Source of the DNA: Methanomicrobiales archaeon
GTDB taxonomy: Archaea > Halobacteriota > Methanomicrobia > Methanomicrobiales > JACTUA01
Assembly (NCBI GenBank): GCA_030019205.1
Contig: JASEFH010000018.1
Span: forward strand, 1 to 53,955
Direction of reading: 5' to 3'
Length of the DNA stretch: 53,955 nucleotides
A model generated the notes under the pieces. That model was not told the origin of the DNA. It made no database searches and was given only the letters and a program-made list of their open reading frames with translations. The translations under genes and the position numbers were made by a program. This document shows positions 44,453 to 53,955 of the stretch, piece after piece. Every line of letters starts with the position of its first letter. The stretch's first letter is position 1.

Positions 44453-45152
44453 CCGCGTCCAGCGGTGCGGGGCAGAGCCGTCAGCCTGGAGAATGCAGGC
44501 TCGGGATGCTGCACGGCCCTTCGTTCCCAGCCGCCATCGCGATCGAGACGAGCGTCCGGATCCTGCTTCTCGTCCACGGTCCGGGAATTCGAAAGAGACC
44601 GTGGCAGGGGGGGAATAACAATCTTATGCTCGCGGTCCCGCATTGCTCCAGGTAACCCTCTCCCGCGCGGGAGAATTGCCGAAGGTTCCCTTCGGTGTCG
44701 GAACGCGTCTCCGCTCGTCTGCAGATCCGGTCGACTCATCAGCCTGCCTGGAATCGTATCGGCCCCGGGATCTGCGGTGACGACCTTTCGGTCTGGTTCC
44801 GATCAAGGTGAGATCCCGTCCTGCCCATCGAACGGATGGAAGAGGCTGCATTCTCTCTCATCTCGTTCACTACCGCGAGTGCATCCGATCGGGGATGCCA
44901 TCCCTCGTCACGCCGTGAGTTCAGGCTGTACTTCCCGCCTCTCCGTCAGCGCTCCTCCCTCTCGCTTTCTCGAGTACCCTGACCTTCCGCCCCGCCGGGC
45001 GGGAGGATGCGCCCCTCTCCCCCAACTGCCCCCGCCGTGATACGACTTCCTTCGGATCCGCCGATACCCGAGGAGATTTCCGAAGCTTACCGGTGAGGAG
45101 AGGGATTTGCATCCGCAACGACGGAAATCCAATCCGGATCAAAACCAATCGG
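44453..45152. other. Intergenic, no credible gene
   Basis: About 700 bases with only shadow-like frames. GC skewed and rich in Arg/Pro codons in every frame. Nothing recognised. Confidence 0.5.
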
Positions 45153-45161
45153 CATAAATAC
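45153..45161 (+). promoter_or_regulatory. TATA box of the gene at 45188
   Basis: CATAAATAC predicts a start near 45183, five bases before ATG 45188, a near-leaderless arrangement. Confidence 0.5.
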
Positions 45162-45187
45162 TGAGAAGAAAAATTACCCATTTACGT

Positions 45188-45508
45188 ATGGGCGGCGAGG
45201 TCTTCCAGGCGCAGGTGCTGAAGCACTTCTTCGATACCATCGCGGGTCCGGATCGCAACCTGACCCGGATCACGATGTGCGTGATGGCCCTGGCCAAGCT
45301 CCGCATGGAGCCTCCCGAGCGGATGGGTTTCCTGTTGGAGCAGATGCGGAAGAGTCGTGACAAACGGGAACTCTCCGTCGATATCCTGGACTATATGTGC
45401 GACGCCGCCATCGCTCTCGATCTCCCGGCGGTGCAGACGGCCTTCGGGGTCAAGCAGGTGCGCGAACTGGCCCAGGACTTCGAGGGGATCAGCCTGGACA
45501 GTCTGTGA
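45188..45508 (+). CDS. Hypothetical protein
   Basis: 106 residues, mostly helical: 'VLKHFFDTIAGPDRNLTRIT', 'MCVMALAKLRMEPPERMGFL', 'RELSVDILDYMCDAAIALDL', 'VKQVRELAQDFEGISLDSL'. No membrane segment and no known motif. Well-placed TATA box and natural composition support a real gene. Confidence 0.65.
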   Translation: MGGEVFQAQVLKHFFDTIAGPDRNLTRITMCVMALAKLRMEPPERMGFLLEQMRKSRDKRELSVDILDYMCDAAIALDLPAVQTAFGVKQVRELAQDFEGISLDSL

Positions 45509-45583
45509 GATCCTGACCGGCATGGGCTGCCAGGGCGTTTCGGGAGAGACGGCGGTCTCTCTTACGGGGACGATCCCCACCTG

Positions 45584-46057
45584 TCATTCCAGGAATTTTT
45601 TATAGCCCTCGAGGAGCTGGACCGGGAAGTGCTCCTGCTCTTCCAGCGCCTGCTCGTCCCTCTGGGACGCGATCCTGCCCGCCGCGTACAGCAGGACAAG
45701 GGCGTTGACCAGGTGGAGATTCGATGCGTCATCGACGTCCGTATCCGCCAGCTGCAGGGGGAGCCGCGACTTCTCTTCGGGCTCGAACCCGGGCAGCGGC
45801 GTCGATATCGTGCCGGCTGACTGCAGATCCCCGGCGCGCGTCCGCACGATCTCGAGCGCCCTCGTCAGATCCCGCCACGGCACCTGACCGGCCAGCGCCG
45901 ACCGGGCCAGGTCGCATCGCCGCACCGTATCGTCGTAGACGCCCATCTTGTAGGTCAGGACGACCATCGCGATCTCGTGCGCTGCATCCCTGTCGAGATC
46001 GCGGAGCGAAGCACGGATGCGTGCCATGTAGTCAGCCAGATAGGTCTCCATCTCCAT
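45584..46057 (-). CDS. Hypothetical helical protein
   Basis: 157 residues from ATG 46057, with GAGGGTGAAGAGG upstream. Helical: 'YLADYMARIRASLRDLDRDA', 'AHEIAMVVLTYKMGVYDDTV', 'WRDLTRALEIVRTRAGDLQS', 'LHLVNALVLLYAAGRIASQR'. No known family. It overlaps the membrane gene upstream by 26 bases and so belongs to the same transcript. Confidence 0.7.
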   Translation of the reverse strand: MEMETYLADYMARIRASLRDLDRDAAHEIAMVVLTYKMGVYDDTVRRCDLARSALAGQVPWRDLTRALEIVRTRAGDLQSAGTISTPLPGFEPEEKSRLPLQLADTDVDDASNLHLVNALVLLYAAGRIASQRDEQALEEQEHFPVQLLEGYKKFLE

Positions 46058-46460
46058 CCTCTTCACCCTCCCCGTCCGCACGTGCAATCTCCTCTCCCGT
46101 CTCCACCGCCGATGAGAACTTCCGCTGCATCCGCACGGCCACGACGGCGATGCTGCCGGCGAAGAGCAGCTGCATCAGGAGGCCCTGCGAGAACTCGTTC
46201 GGCAGAACGAAGATTATGATCGCGTAGAGGGGTGTCACCAGCGCCACGATGTCCTTCCGGGGTTTCAGGGCCGCAGTACCGGCCAGGAGGAACGTCCCCA
46301 GGATACACCCCCCTCTCCCCGGATCTCCAGCCAATGACACCGGCAGGATGCCGGGGACGAGCAGCATATCCAGTGCGATCCCTCCCAGCGATACGAGGAT
46401 GACCGCAAGCCATCCCCAGCCGAGGAGCCATCCTCTCAGTCGCTCGATCTCTCCAGCCAT
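46032..46460 (-). CDS. Small membrane protein, hypothetical
   Basis: 142 residues from ATG 46460 ('MAGEIERLRGWLLGWGWLAV'). About four hydrophobic segments ('LAVILVSLGGIALDMLLVPG', 'GGCILGTFLLAGTAAL', 'DIVALVTPLYAIIIFVLP', 'LLMQLLFAGSIAVVAV') and an acidic, Gly-rich C-terminal tail. TATA-like GTTTATTCGG at 46493-46502 (minus). Co-transcribed with the downstream helical protein. Confidence 0.7.
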   Translation of the reverse strand: MAGEIERLRGWLLGWGWLAVILVSLGGIALDMLLVPGILPVSLAGDPGRGGCILGTFLLAGTAALKPRKDIVALVTPLYAIIIFVLPNEFSQGLLMQLLFAGSIAVVAVRMQRKFSSAVETGEEIARADGEGEEDGDGDLSG

Positions 46461-46573
46461 GCAACATACCAGCGGTACTATTGAATCCTCCGAATAAACA
46501 ACGTTTCCGTTCAGCGTGCGCGGGAGACGGACCCGCGCTTCGCCAAAAGTCCTTCGTGAGGCGCCGAGGGGCC

Positions 46574-47872
46574 TCACGAAGGGGCGCAGGCCGCTATCCG
46601 TCCGTCGATCTCGATCACGGTCGGACGGTTCGTCCGCCGTGCAACGGCCCGGCAGAGCGTCTTCTCTAGGGCGGTCATCCGCTCGATCAGCCTATCGCCC
46701 TCCCCGGAACAGGTCTCGAGGAACCGCACGTCCACCTCTCTGCGCTCCTCGATCTGACGAATCTCCGCCTCGAGAGCCTTCTCCCGCAGGAGAACCGGGT
46801 CCGTCTCGATCTGCCGTGCCAGACTGTCGCGCTGCGCGGCGGTCTCCCGGTACTGGTGCAGGATCTCCCCGATCCGCCGGACAAGATGGTCGGGGCGGGC
46901 CAGGAGTTCCCTCTCCTCGCGGCTCTTCACCTCGACCGCATGGCTCTCCAGCTTGCGGTGCAGGAGGGGCACGGCTTCCTGCACCGCCGCCATCAGATCG
47001 GCCTCCGCTGCCAGGGGGAACCCCTGCAGGGCCTCTATGCAGCTTCCCATCGCCTTCTCGACCGTCTTCTCCCCCTGCCGCGCCGCCACCTTCTGCACCT
47101 TCAGGCTGATGCGGGACAGGGTGGCGGAAAGGGCGGAAAACTCTCTCTCGAGAGATTCCAGCTGCCGGGCAGACTCCCGAAGGCGATCCCTGATCGCCTG
47201 CACGTCCGCATATTCCGCCTCTCGCCGCAGGCTCTCCAGCCTCTCGCGGGCATCCGACAGCCGCTCCGCGTGGCGTGCCGCACCCTCGACGGCTGCCTTC
47301 TGCCGCTCGAGCAGCGATGCATGGGAGATTCGCGCCGAGTTCAGCTCGTCAAGGATCTTCCTGGCCTCGCCGAGGACCGCTTTCTGGCCCCGTACCGCGG
47401 CAAACGTCGCCGAGAGGGCGTTCACCTCACGCCCGAACGCATCCAGAGTCGTGCGGATCCCCCGCATCTCTTCGGGGAACGCCGCCCGGAGGTACCTCCC
47501 CGGACCGCTCACGCTCTTCAGAGCCCCCCGGAGAATCTCCGCTGCGGCCGCGTAGAAGGCCTCGGCCTCATCCGGCAGGGGCCGGGAGATGCTGGCATTG
47601 AGCGCCCGCACGAACAGGGGGAGCGAAGACTGAACGATCTTGCCCAGTCTGGCGTGCACCTCGGCGTCCACCTCGGCCTCCGAGAGTTCGTCGGCGGCCC
47701 GCTGCAGGTCACGGATGGCCCGCTCCAAGGGCTGCCGTGCAGCGGAGGTTGCCGATCTGAGTTCTGCGTCCAGAACCTCCTCCTCCGCAGCCAGCCACTC
47801 CGGGATCTGCTGGTAGGGGATCGTGAAAGGTCCGCTCTCCGGCTTCAGGAGGTCTTTGATGAACTTGAACAT
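46574..47872 (-). CDS. Long coiled-coil protein, hypothetical
   Basis: 432 residues. N-terminal 'MFKFIKDLLKPESGPFTIPY' and 'QQIPEWLAAEEEVL', then almost continuous alpha helix with heptad-like leucines and many Glu/Arg/Ala: 'ESLRREAEYADVQAIRDRLR', 'LARQIETDPVLLREKALEAE', 'IRQIEERREVDVRFLETCSG'. C-terminal 'RTNRPTVIEIDGRIAACAP'. The layout recalls cytoskeletal or SMC-hinge-less coiled coils, but no ATPase or membrane anchor is seen. It lies between the membrane cluster and nadM, probably transcribed with nadM-larB (24 bases after nadM). Function unknown. Confidence 0.8.
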   Translation of the reverse strand: MFKFIKDLLKPESGPFTIPYQQIPEWLAAEEEVLDAELRSATSAARQPLERAIRDLQRAADELSEAEVDAEVHARLGKIVQSSLPLFVRALNASISRPLPDEAEAFYAAAAEILRGALKSVSGPGRYLRAAFPEEMRGIRTTLDAFGREVNALSATFAAVRGQKAVLGEARKILDELNSARISHASLLERQKAAVEGAARHAERLSDARERLESLRREAEYADVQAIRDRLRESARQLESLEREFSALSATLSRISLKVQKVAARQGEKTVEKAMGSCIEALQGFPLAAEADLMAAVQEAVPLLHRKLESHAVEVKSREERELLARPDHLVRRIGEILHQYRETAAQRDSLARQIETDPVLLREKALEAEIRQIEERREVDVRFLETCSGEGDRLIERMTALEKTLCRAVARRTNRPTVIEIDGRIAACAPS

Positions 47873-47896
47873 GGCTGCGGACAGCTCCCGTATCCC

Positions 47897-49175
<1,279 letters not shown>

Positions 49176-49201
49176 GATCCGATAACAAACTATGAGTGGG
49201 A

Positions 49202-49213
49202 GTATTATAATAC
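49202..49213. promoter_or_regulatory. Palindromic TATA element GTATTATAATAC
   Basis: A perfect 12-base palindrome in the 49-base space between divergent starts (larB 49175 minus, membrane gene 49225 plus). Its spacing fits a larB TATA box; it is too close to ATG 49225 for the plus gene unless that gene starts elsewhere. Confidence 0.5.
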
Positions 49214-49224
49214 CTCCAGTAGCG

Positions 49225-49542
49225 ATGAGTTATCTCACCTATGTTGCGGGCTTCGGTGCGGCGGCCGTCGTCTTCCTCTGGCTGCGGGACGCCCGGATCT
49301 TCGCCCGCACAACCCTGACCGGCTACCGTACGGCCGCATACCGGGGGATTTTCTACACGGCTCTTGCCCTGCTCGGACTCTTCTCTGCCATTTTCGGGGA
49401 CGAGGTGATCGGCCTCATCCTGATCCTGGCAGCCCTCTACCTGCAGGGCAGGGAGACGCGCGAGCGGGTCTGGAACGGGGAATCCGTGCTGGACCGATTT
49501 CTCGGGCGGCCGAGCCGCAGGAAAGATAAGGGCCCCCGCTAA
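49225..49542 (+). CDS. Small membrane protein, hypothetical
   Basis: 105 residues from ATG 49225 ('MSYLTYVAGFGAAAVVFLWL'). A first hydrophobic segment and a hydrophobic stretch 'GIFYTALALLGLFSAIFGDE', then 'VIGLILILAALYLQG', and a basic C-terminus 'GRPSRRKDKGPR'. The earlier in-frame ATG at 49192 would place the TATA palindrome inside the gene, so the later start is preferred. hisS follows 26 bases on. Confidence 0.7.
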   Translation: MSYLTYVAGFGAAAVVFLWLRDARIFARTTLTGYRTAAYRGIFYTALALLGLFSAIFGDEVIGLILILAALYLQGRETRERVWNGESVLDRFLGRPSRRKDKGPR

Positions 49543-49568
49543 AGTACAAGAGGATTGAGGAGTATAGG

Positions 49569-50801
49569 ATGCTGCAGAGACCACGCGGTACACGGGACTT
49601 TCTGCCCGAGGAGATGAAGCAGCGGCGGGAGATCGAGGGGATCCTGCGGGAGCGTGTGGAGCGGTTCGGCTACGGCGAGGTCGTCACGCCCACCTTCGAG
49701 CACCTCGAACTCTTCACCATGAAGTCCGGCGAGGGGATCGTCCAGGAGCTCTACGCATTCGAGGACAAGGGGGGAAGAGCGCTGGCGCTCCGCCCCGAGG
49801 TCACGGCGGCGGTGCTTCGGATGTACGTCAACGAGGCGAGGATGCTGGCAAAACCCCTCCGCTGGTACTATCTCACGAACTGCTTCCGCTACGAGCGTCC
49901 GCAGAAGGGGCGATACCGCGAGTTCTGGCAGTTCGGGATCGAGCAGATCGGCGCCGACAGCCCGCTCGCCGATGCCGAGGTGATCGTCGTCGCCGACGAC
50001 CTCCTGCGGGGGGCGGGCATCTCCTTCGAGCTGCACGTCGGCCACCTGGCCCCGATGAAGCACCTGCTGGGCGCGGTGGACGGCACCGAGCAGCGGCGGG
50101 TGATGGCCTGCCTGGACAAGCGGGACTTTGCAGGAGCGAAGGCCTGCCTGGCGGAGCAGGGGCGAGATTCGCTCGCGGAGGATCTGATCGCGCTCGCGGG
50201 GTGCCGCAGCCTACCCGAGATCTTCGAGATCAGCGGCCCTATTCCCGAACAGAGCCGCATCGAACAGATGTTCCAGTACCTGAACGCGAGCGGGGTACCG
50301 TATGTCGTCAACTTCGGCATCGCCCGCGGTCTGGACTACTACACCGGTATGGTCTTCGAAGGGTTCGCCGAAAATCTGGGCGCCGAGAACCAGGTGATCG
50401 GAGGAGGGTCCTACCGCCTCGCCCACCTCTTCGGCGGGGAGGACGTCCCCTCCTGCGGGTTCGCGATCGGGTTCGACCGCGTCATGGTCGCCCGCGGCGG
50501 TGTCCCGCTCGAGAAGCCGCTGACCGTCGGGATCGTCTCCCTCGGGCGGGGGCGGCTCCAGGCGTTCAACGCCGCCCGCGCATTTCGCGACGCGGGGATA
50601 CGGACGGAGGTGGAGCTCGCCGAGAAGGGGATCGGGGCCCAGCTGGCCCACGCTTCCCGCACGGCGGACTTCGTGGCCCTCATCGGGGAGCAGGAGGTGG
50701 AGAGGGGTACTGTCACCCTCAAGAACCTCCTCTCCGGGGAGCAGCGGGAGTGCCTCCTCGCCGAAGCCGTTCTCGAGGTGAAGGCGTTTGGTTCTCGCTG
50801 A
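49569..50801 (+). CDS. hisS: Histidyl-tRNA synthetase
   Basis: 410 residues. Class II core: '[20 protein letters not shown]', '[20 protein letters not shown]' (motif 2 region), '[20 protein letters not shown]', His-specific '[16 protein letters not shown]' and '[20 protein letters not shown]'. C-terminal anticodon domain '[20 protein letters not shown]'. Charges tRNA-His. GAGGAG lies before the ATG. Overlaps top6B by 14 bases. Confidence 0.97.
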   Translation: MLQRPRGTRDFLPEEMKQRREIEGILRERVERFGYGEVVTPTFEHLELFTMKSGEGIVQELYAFEDKGGRALALRPEVTAAVLRMYVNEARMLAKPLRWYYLTNCFRYERPQKGRYREFWQFGIEQIGADSPLADAEVIVVADDLLRGAGISFELHVGHLAPMKHLLGAVDGTEQRRVMACLDKRDFAGAKACLAEQGRDSLAEDLIALAGCRSLPEIFEISGPIPEQSRIEQMFQYLNASGVPYVVNFGIARGLDYYTGMVFEGFAENLGAENQVIGGGSYRLAHLFGGEDVPSCGFAIGFDRVMVARGGVPLEKPLTVGIVSLGRGRLQAFNAARAFRDAGIRTEVELAEKGIGAQLAHASRTADFVALIGEQEVERGTVTLKNLLSGEQRECLLAEAVLEVKAFGSR

Positions 50802-52590
50802 CGAGCTGGCCAAGAAGCAGCGGACCATCAGCGTGGCGGAGTTCTTCGAGAAGAACAAGCACCTGCTCGGGTTCGACTCGCCCACGCGGGGGCTGATCAC
50901 CACCGTAAAAGAGGCGATGGACAACGCGCTCGACGCCTGCGAGGAGGCGGAGGTGCTCCCCGACATCTACGTGGAGATCAGAAAGAGCGGCGATGACGCC
51001 CTGCGCGTGGCGGTCGAGGACAACGGACCCGGCATCGTGCCCGAGCAGATCCCCTTCGTCTTCGGCAAACTCCTCTACGGCTCGCGGTTCCACCAGATCA
51101 AGCAGAGCCGGGGGCAGCAGGGGATCGGGATCAGCGCTGCGGTGCTCTACGCCCAGCTGACCACCGGAAAGCCCGCCGTTGTCATATCCCGCACCGACGC
51201 CGCGAACCCGGCCTACCGCTTCGAGATCGCGATCAAGATCGAGACAAACGAGCCGGACGTGCGGTACCGCAGCGAGACGGAGTGGTACCAGCCGCACGGC
51301 ACCCGCGTGGAGATCGAGTTCAAGAGTTCGCTCTCGGCGAAGAAACGGCTGCTGGATTACCTGCGGTACACCTCCGTGGTGAACCCCCACGCCCGCATCC
51401 GGGCGGAGATCGACGGCGAGTCGTTCCGCTACGAGAGGGTCTCGGAGGAGGCGATCGCCTGCCCCAAGCCGATCCAGCCGCATCCCCACGGAATCGAGCT
51501 CGGCACCCTGATGCGGATGGCGGCCGCGAGCGCGGAGACGCTTGAGTCGTTCCTGATCGGGAACTTCAGCCGGGTCGGGAAGAAGGCAGCCGCCGAGATC
51601 GTCGGGAAGGCGGGGCTGCGCGGCAGCGCGAAGGCGAAGAAGCTCAAACCCGAAGACCTGAAGAGCCTGCTGGCCGCGATGCAGTCGGTGCGGGTCCCGC
51701 CGCCGCCGACCGCGCAGTGCCTCTCCCCGATCGGCGAGGACCTGATCCGCCGCGGGCTCGACAGGGAGTTCGACCTGGATTTCGTGAAGGCCCGCACCCG
51801 CCCGAGTTCGGTCTACAGCGGCCACCCCTTCGTGGTGGAGGCGGCGCTCGGCTACGGCGGCAAACTCCCCCCCGACGACCGGGCCCAGATCCTGCGGTTC
51901 GCCAACCGCGTCCCCCTTCTCTACCAGCAGGGCGCCTGCGCCATCACGAACGCAATCGCGGAGGTGAACTGGAAGCAGTACGGTCTCGCACAGCAGGGTC
52001 TGCCGATGGGGCCGGTGCTGATCCTGGTCCATGTGGCCTCGACGAACGTGCCCTTCACGAGCGAGAGCAAGGACGCGGTCGCCGCGATCCCGGAGATCGA
52101 GCGGGAGATCGATCTCGTCCTGAAAGACCTCGGGCGGGAGCTGAAGCAGTTCCTGCGGCAGCGGGAGAGGAAGAAGGTCCAGGAGGACCGTGCCCGCGCC
52201 ATCTGCTCCATCATCCCGGAGATCGCGGCCAAGGTCGCCGAGATCGTGGAGAAGCCGCCCATCGACACCTCCGCCATCGAGGGGAGGATCATGCACAGGC
52301 TGGTCGCCAAGAAGAGGTGCATCGACGGGCAGGTGGAGGTGCAGGTCAACAACTACACCCGCCAGCCCCTCTCGGTCACTGTCTACGACATCTCGGCGGA
52401 TGCCGCCATCGACGCCAGCATCCCGCCGTCCTACTCGGAGCAGGTCGACGGAGACTACACCAAGGTCTGGAAGTGCGAACTGGCCCCGGGAGGAGCATGG
52501 TCCGTGACCTATTCGGGGCGAGGCGGTGGGGCGCTCGATGTCCGCGGCGTGGAGGAGTCGCTGAAGGTGGTGATGGACCTTGACATCTAA
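50788..52590 (+). CDS. top6B: DNA topoisomerase VI subunit B
   Basis: 600 residues from TTG 50788 with GAGGTGAAGG just upstream. GHKL ATPase motifs: '[20 protein letters not shown]', '[20 protein letters not shown]', '[16 protein letters not shown]'. H2TH domain '[19 protein letters not shown]', transducer region '[20 protein letters not shown]', and a C-terminal beta domain. With Top6A forms the type IIB enzyme that relaxes and decatenates DNA with ATP. Overlaps hisS by 14 bases and top6A by 11. Confidence 0.97.
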   Translation: MVLADELAKKQRTISVAEFFEKNKHLLGFDSPTRGLITTVKEAMDNALDACEEAEVLPDIYVEIRKSGDDALRVAVEDNGPGIVPEQIPFVFGKLLYGSRFHQIKQSRGQQGIGISAAVLYAQLTTGKPAVVISRTDAANPAYRFEIAIKIETNEPDVRYRSETEWYQPHGTRVEIEFKSSLSAKKRLLDYLRYTSVVNPHARIRAEIDGESFRYERVSEEAIACPKPIQPHPHGIELGTLMRMAAASAETLESFLIGNFSRVGKKAAAEIVGKAGLRGSAKAKKLKPEDLKSLLAAMQSVRVPPPPTAQCLSPIGEDLIRRGLDREFDLDFVKARTRPSSVYSGHPFVVEAALGYGGKLPPDDRAQILRFANRVPLLYQQGACAITNAIAEVNWKQYGLAQQGLPMGPVLILVHVASTNVPFTSESKDAVAAIPEIEREIDLVLKDLGRELKQFLRQRERKKVQEDRARAICSIIPEIAAKVAEIVEKPPIDTSAIEGRIMHRLVAKKRCIDGQVEVQVNNYTRQPLSVTVYDISADAAIDASIPPSYSEQVDGDYTKVWKCELAPGGAWSVTYSGRGGGALDVRGVEESLKVVMDLDI

Positions 52591-53671
52591 ACAGGAACTG
52601 GACGCCGTGGCGCGTGAGCGTCTGCTCGGCATCGCCGACGCGTGGTACCGGCAGATGGAGGATGGCCAGATCCCCTACGTCCGACTGCCCACCCGCACCA
52701 AGCAGAACATCGCATTCGATGACGCGAGCGAGGTGTGGAAGTATGGCGAGCGGGAGAGCACACGCGCTGCCAGCACCGAGAAGAGCGCTGTCCACCTCCT
52801 CAAGATGGCCTACGTGATCGGGTTCATCAAGCAGCAGATCGCCGAGGACCGCTCCTCGACCCTGAGAGAGCTCTACTACATCACGGAGGGCTGGAAGCGC
52901 GCGAAGTTCGAGTCCCAGGACGAGAGCAACTATCTGGTGGAGGACCTGGAGATCCTGTCCGACCTGCAGCGGGAGGCGTTCCGCCTCCGCCCCGAGGAGG
53001 ACGGCGCCAGCATGTTCGGGCCGATCCGCCTGAAAGAGAGCACGCGGCGGGGGGAGCGCATCCTCCACTGCCAGGACGACGTGGGGGAGGCGGGCTACTC
53101 CATTCCCAACAATATGGAGACGGTGGAGTTCCTGGACCACGACGCGAAGTTCGTGATCGCGATCGAGACCGGCGGTATGTACGCCCGTCTGATTGAGAAC
53201 GGGTTCGACGAGAGCGAGAAGGCGATCCTGGTGCACCTCAAGGGCCAGCCCGCCCGGTCGACGCGGCGGCTGCTGAACCGCATCAACGGGCAGTTCGGGC
53301 TGCCGGTCGTCGTCTTCACCGATGGGGACCCCTGGTCCTACCGCATCTATGCGAGTGTCGCCTACGGGGCGATCAAGAGCGCGCACATGTCCGAGCTGCT
53401 GGCCACGCCCTCGGCACAGTTCGTCGGCGTGCAGCCGAGCGACATCCGCGACTACGATCTCCCCGCGGACAGGCTCACCGAGAAGGACGTGGACGCGCTG
53501 AAGTCCGAGCTCTCGGATCCCCGGTTCGGCTCGAAGTACTGGAAGTACCAGATCGATCTCCAGCTATCGCTGAAGCTGAAGTCCGAACAGCAGGCCTTTG
53601 CGGCGCGGGGCCTGGACTTCGTCACGAAGGAGTATCTCCCCGCGCGGCTCGCCGAGATGGGGATCATCTGA
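52580..53671 (+). CDS. top6A: DNA topoisomerase VI subunit A (Spo11 family)
   Basis: 363 residues from TTG 52580 ('[20 protein letters not shown]'). The winged-helix '[20 protein letters not shown]' has the catalytic tyrosine (one of the YY pair); Toprim '[20 protein letters not shown]' has the acidic Glu, and '[20 protein letters not shown]' the DxD pair. Cuts both DNA strands with 5' covalent links. TTG was used because GGTGATGG precedes it and no ATG is nearby. End of the hisS-top6B-top6A operon. Confidence 0.96.
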   Translation: MTSKQELDAVARERLLGIADAWYRQMEDGQIPYVRLPTRTKQNIAFDDASEVWKYGERESTRAASTEKSAVHLLKMAYVIGFIKQQIAEDRSSTLRELYYITEGWKRAKFESQDESNYLVEDLEILSDLQREAFRLRPEEDGASMFGPIRLKESTRRGERILHCQDDVGEAGYSIPNNMETVEFLDHDAKFVIAIETGGMYARLIENGFDESEKAILVHLKGQPARSTRRLLNRINGQFGLPVVVFTDGDPWSYRIYASVAYGAIKSAHMSELLATPSAQFVGVQPSDIRDYDLPADRLTEKDVDALKSELSDPRFGSKYWKYQIDLQLSLKLKSEQQAFAARGLDFVTKEYLPARLAEMGII

Positions 53672-53674
53672 ACC

Positions 53675-53955
53675 GCCCCCACCGGGGTGCCGGAAGGCTC
53701 TCTGCTGCCCGCTCCCCCGCCCATCTGCGCATGAACATTCTTGCCGCACGGCAGCGGATGTAGAGCGGCGCGGGGATCCATGCCAGGAGCGTCATCTTCA
53801 TCTTCCTCCGCCGGAACAGCCTCGTCCGGCAGGCGCGGAGCTGCTGCCGCGCCAGATCGGGACGACCGGCCAGCGTGTTCCGTTCGGCGGTCTCGAGCCT
53901 TTTGCGCGCGACGTACTCCTGCAGGCCGTCCCTAAGGGCAGGAGGCACCGCCCCC
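53675..53955 (-). CDS. Partial C-terminal fragment, unidentified (runs off right edge)
   Basis: A minus-strand frame without stops enters from the right edge and ends near 53664-53666: 'RDGLQEYVARKRLETAERNT', 'LAGRPDLARQQLRACRTRLF', 'RRRKMKMTLLAWIPAPLYIR', ending 'PAPRWGRFR'. It is helical and basic with one hydrophobic stretch, a style seen at the C-terminus of glycosyltransferases and membrane-bound enzymes. Family not identified; a GTG at 53948 could also be a local start. The exact stop is at 53664. Confidence 0.45.

Noticed and set aside
50719-52632. 637-residue minus-strand frame
   Set aside because: Antisense shadow of top6B; the plus strand carries all GHKL and H2TH motifs.

Overview
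This 54 kb window comes from a GC-rich methanogenic euryarchaeon, most likely of the Methanomicrobiales. Two cofactor genes point to a methanogen: a beta-RFAP synthase-type GHMP enzyme (methanopterin pathway) and MfnB (methanofuran pathway). The information-processing genes are archaeal throughout: eL15, eL43, Rpo12, RNase P proteins, proteasome alpha, SBDS, Pcc1, prefoldin beta, NAC, topoisomerase VI and GAN/RecJ-like DHH. The order-level placement is an inference from gene content and style, not from a search. Many start codons are GTG or TTG. Several genes have an archaeal TATA box about 26 bases before the start codon, suggesting leaderless or near-leaderless mRNAs.

Layout. 0-4 kb: a transposase-like fragment at the left edge; an encapsulin shell gene with its encapsulated-ferritin cargo (an iron-storage nanocompartment); a DUF2148 Fe-S protein with the RFAP synthase-like gene. 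4.7-6.5 kb: coaD convergent with, and overlapping, pyrBI. 7.3-7.8 kb: a small membrane protein and a YbjQ-family protein. 8-10.6 kb: a graveyard holding a decayed secreted M6 metalloprotease and, on the other strand, a decayed surface protein with two copies of one domain. 10.8-15.9 kb: trmI, NAC, a PUA protein and a DHH nuclease on the minus strand; nnr and moaC on the plus strand. 16.9-22.7 kb: the archaeal translation/proteasome/RNase P superoperon (eL15, rnp3, rnp2, psmA, SBDS, eL43, rpo12, Brix, pcc1, DUF2769, pfdB). The exosome genes usually found between SBDS and eL43 are absent. 23-25 kb: a LeuA-family synthase, intron-containing tRNA-Tyr and tRNA-Asp. 25-32 kb: small membrane or lipoproteins, a HEAT-repeat protein, a radical SAM enzyme, an Hsp20-like protein with an ArsR-type regulator, and a decayed transposase. 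32.9-36.8 kb: DUF5654, guaB, mfnB, a HisA-like protein and tmk. 37-43 kb: a small leaderless gene, valS, a DUF92 membrane protein, and a membrane protein paired with a pyruvate-kinase-C-like protein. 43-54 kb: YchF-type GTPase, a membrane/coiled-coil cluster, nadM-larB, hisS, top6B and top6A.

The live genes are mostly housekeeping, in tight operons with 4-29 base overlaps. Between the operons lie several 0.4-1 kb stretches without credible genes. Where these can be read, they hold frameshifted remnants of secreted proteins and insertion sequences. The strongest accessory system is the encapsulin/EncFtn pair, whose 5' leader carries two short perfect inverted repeats. No CRISPR array, prophage or integrated plasmid was recognised.
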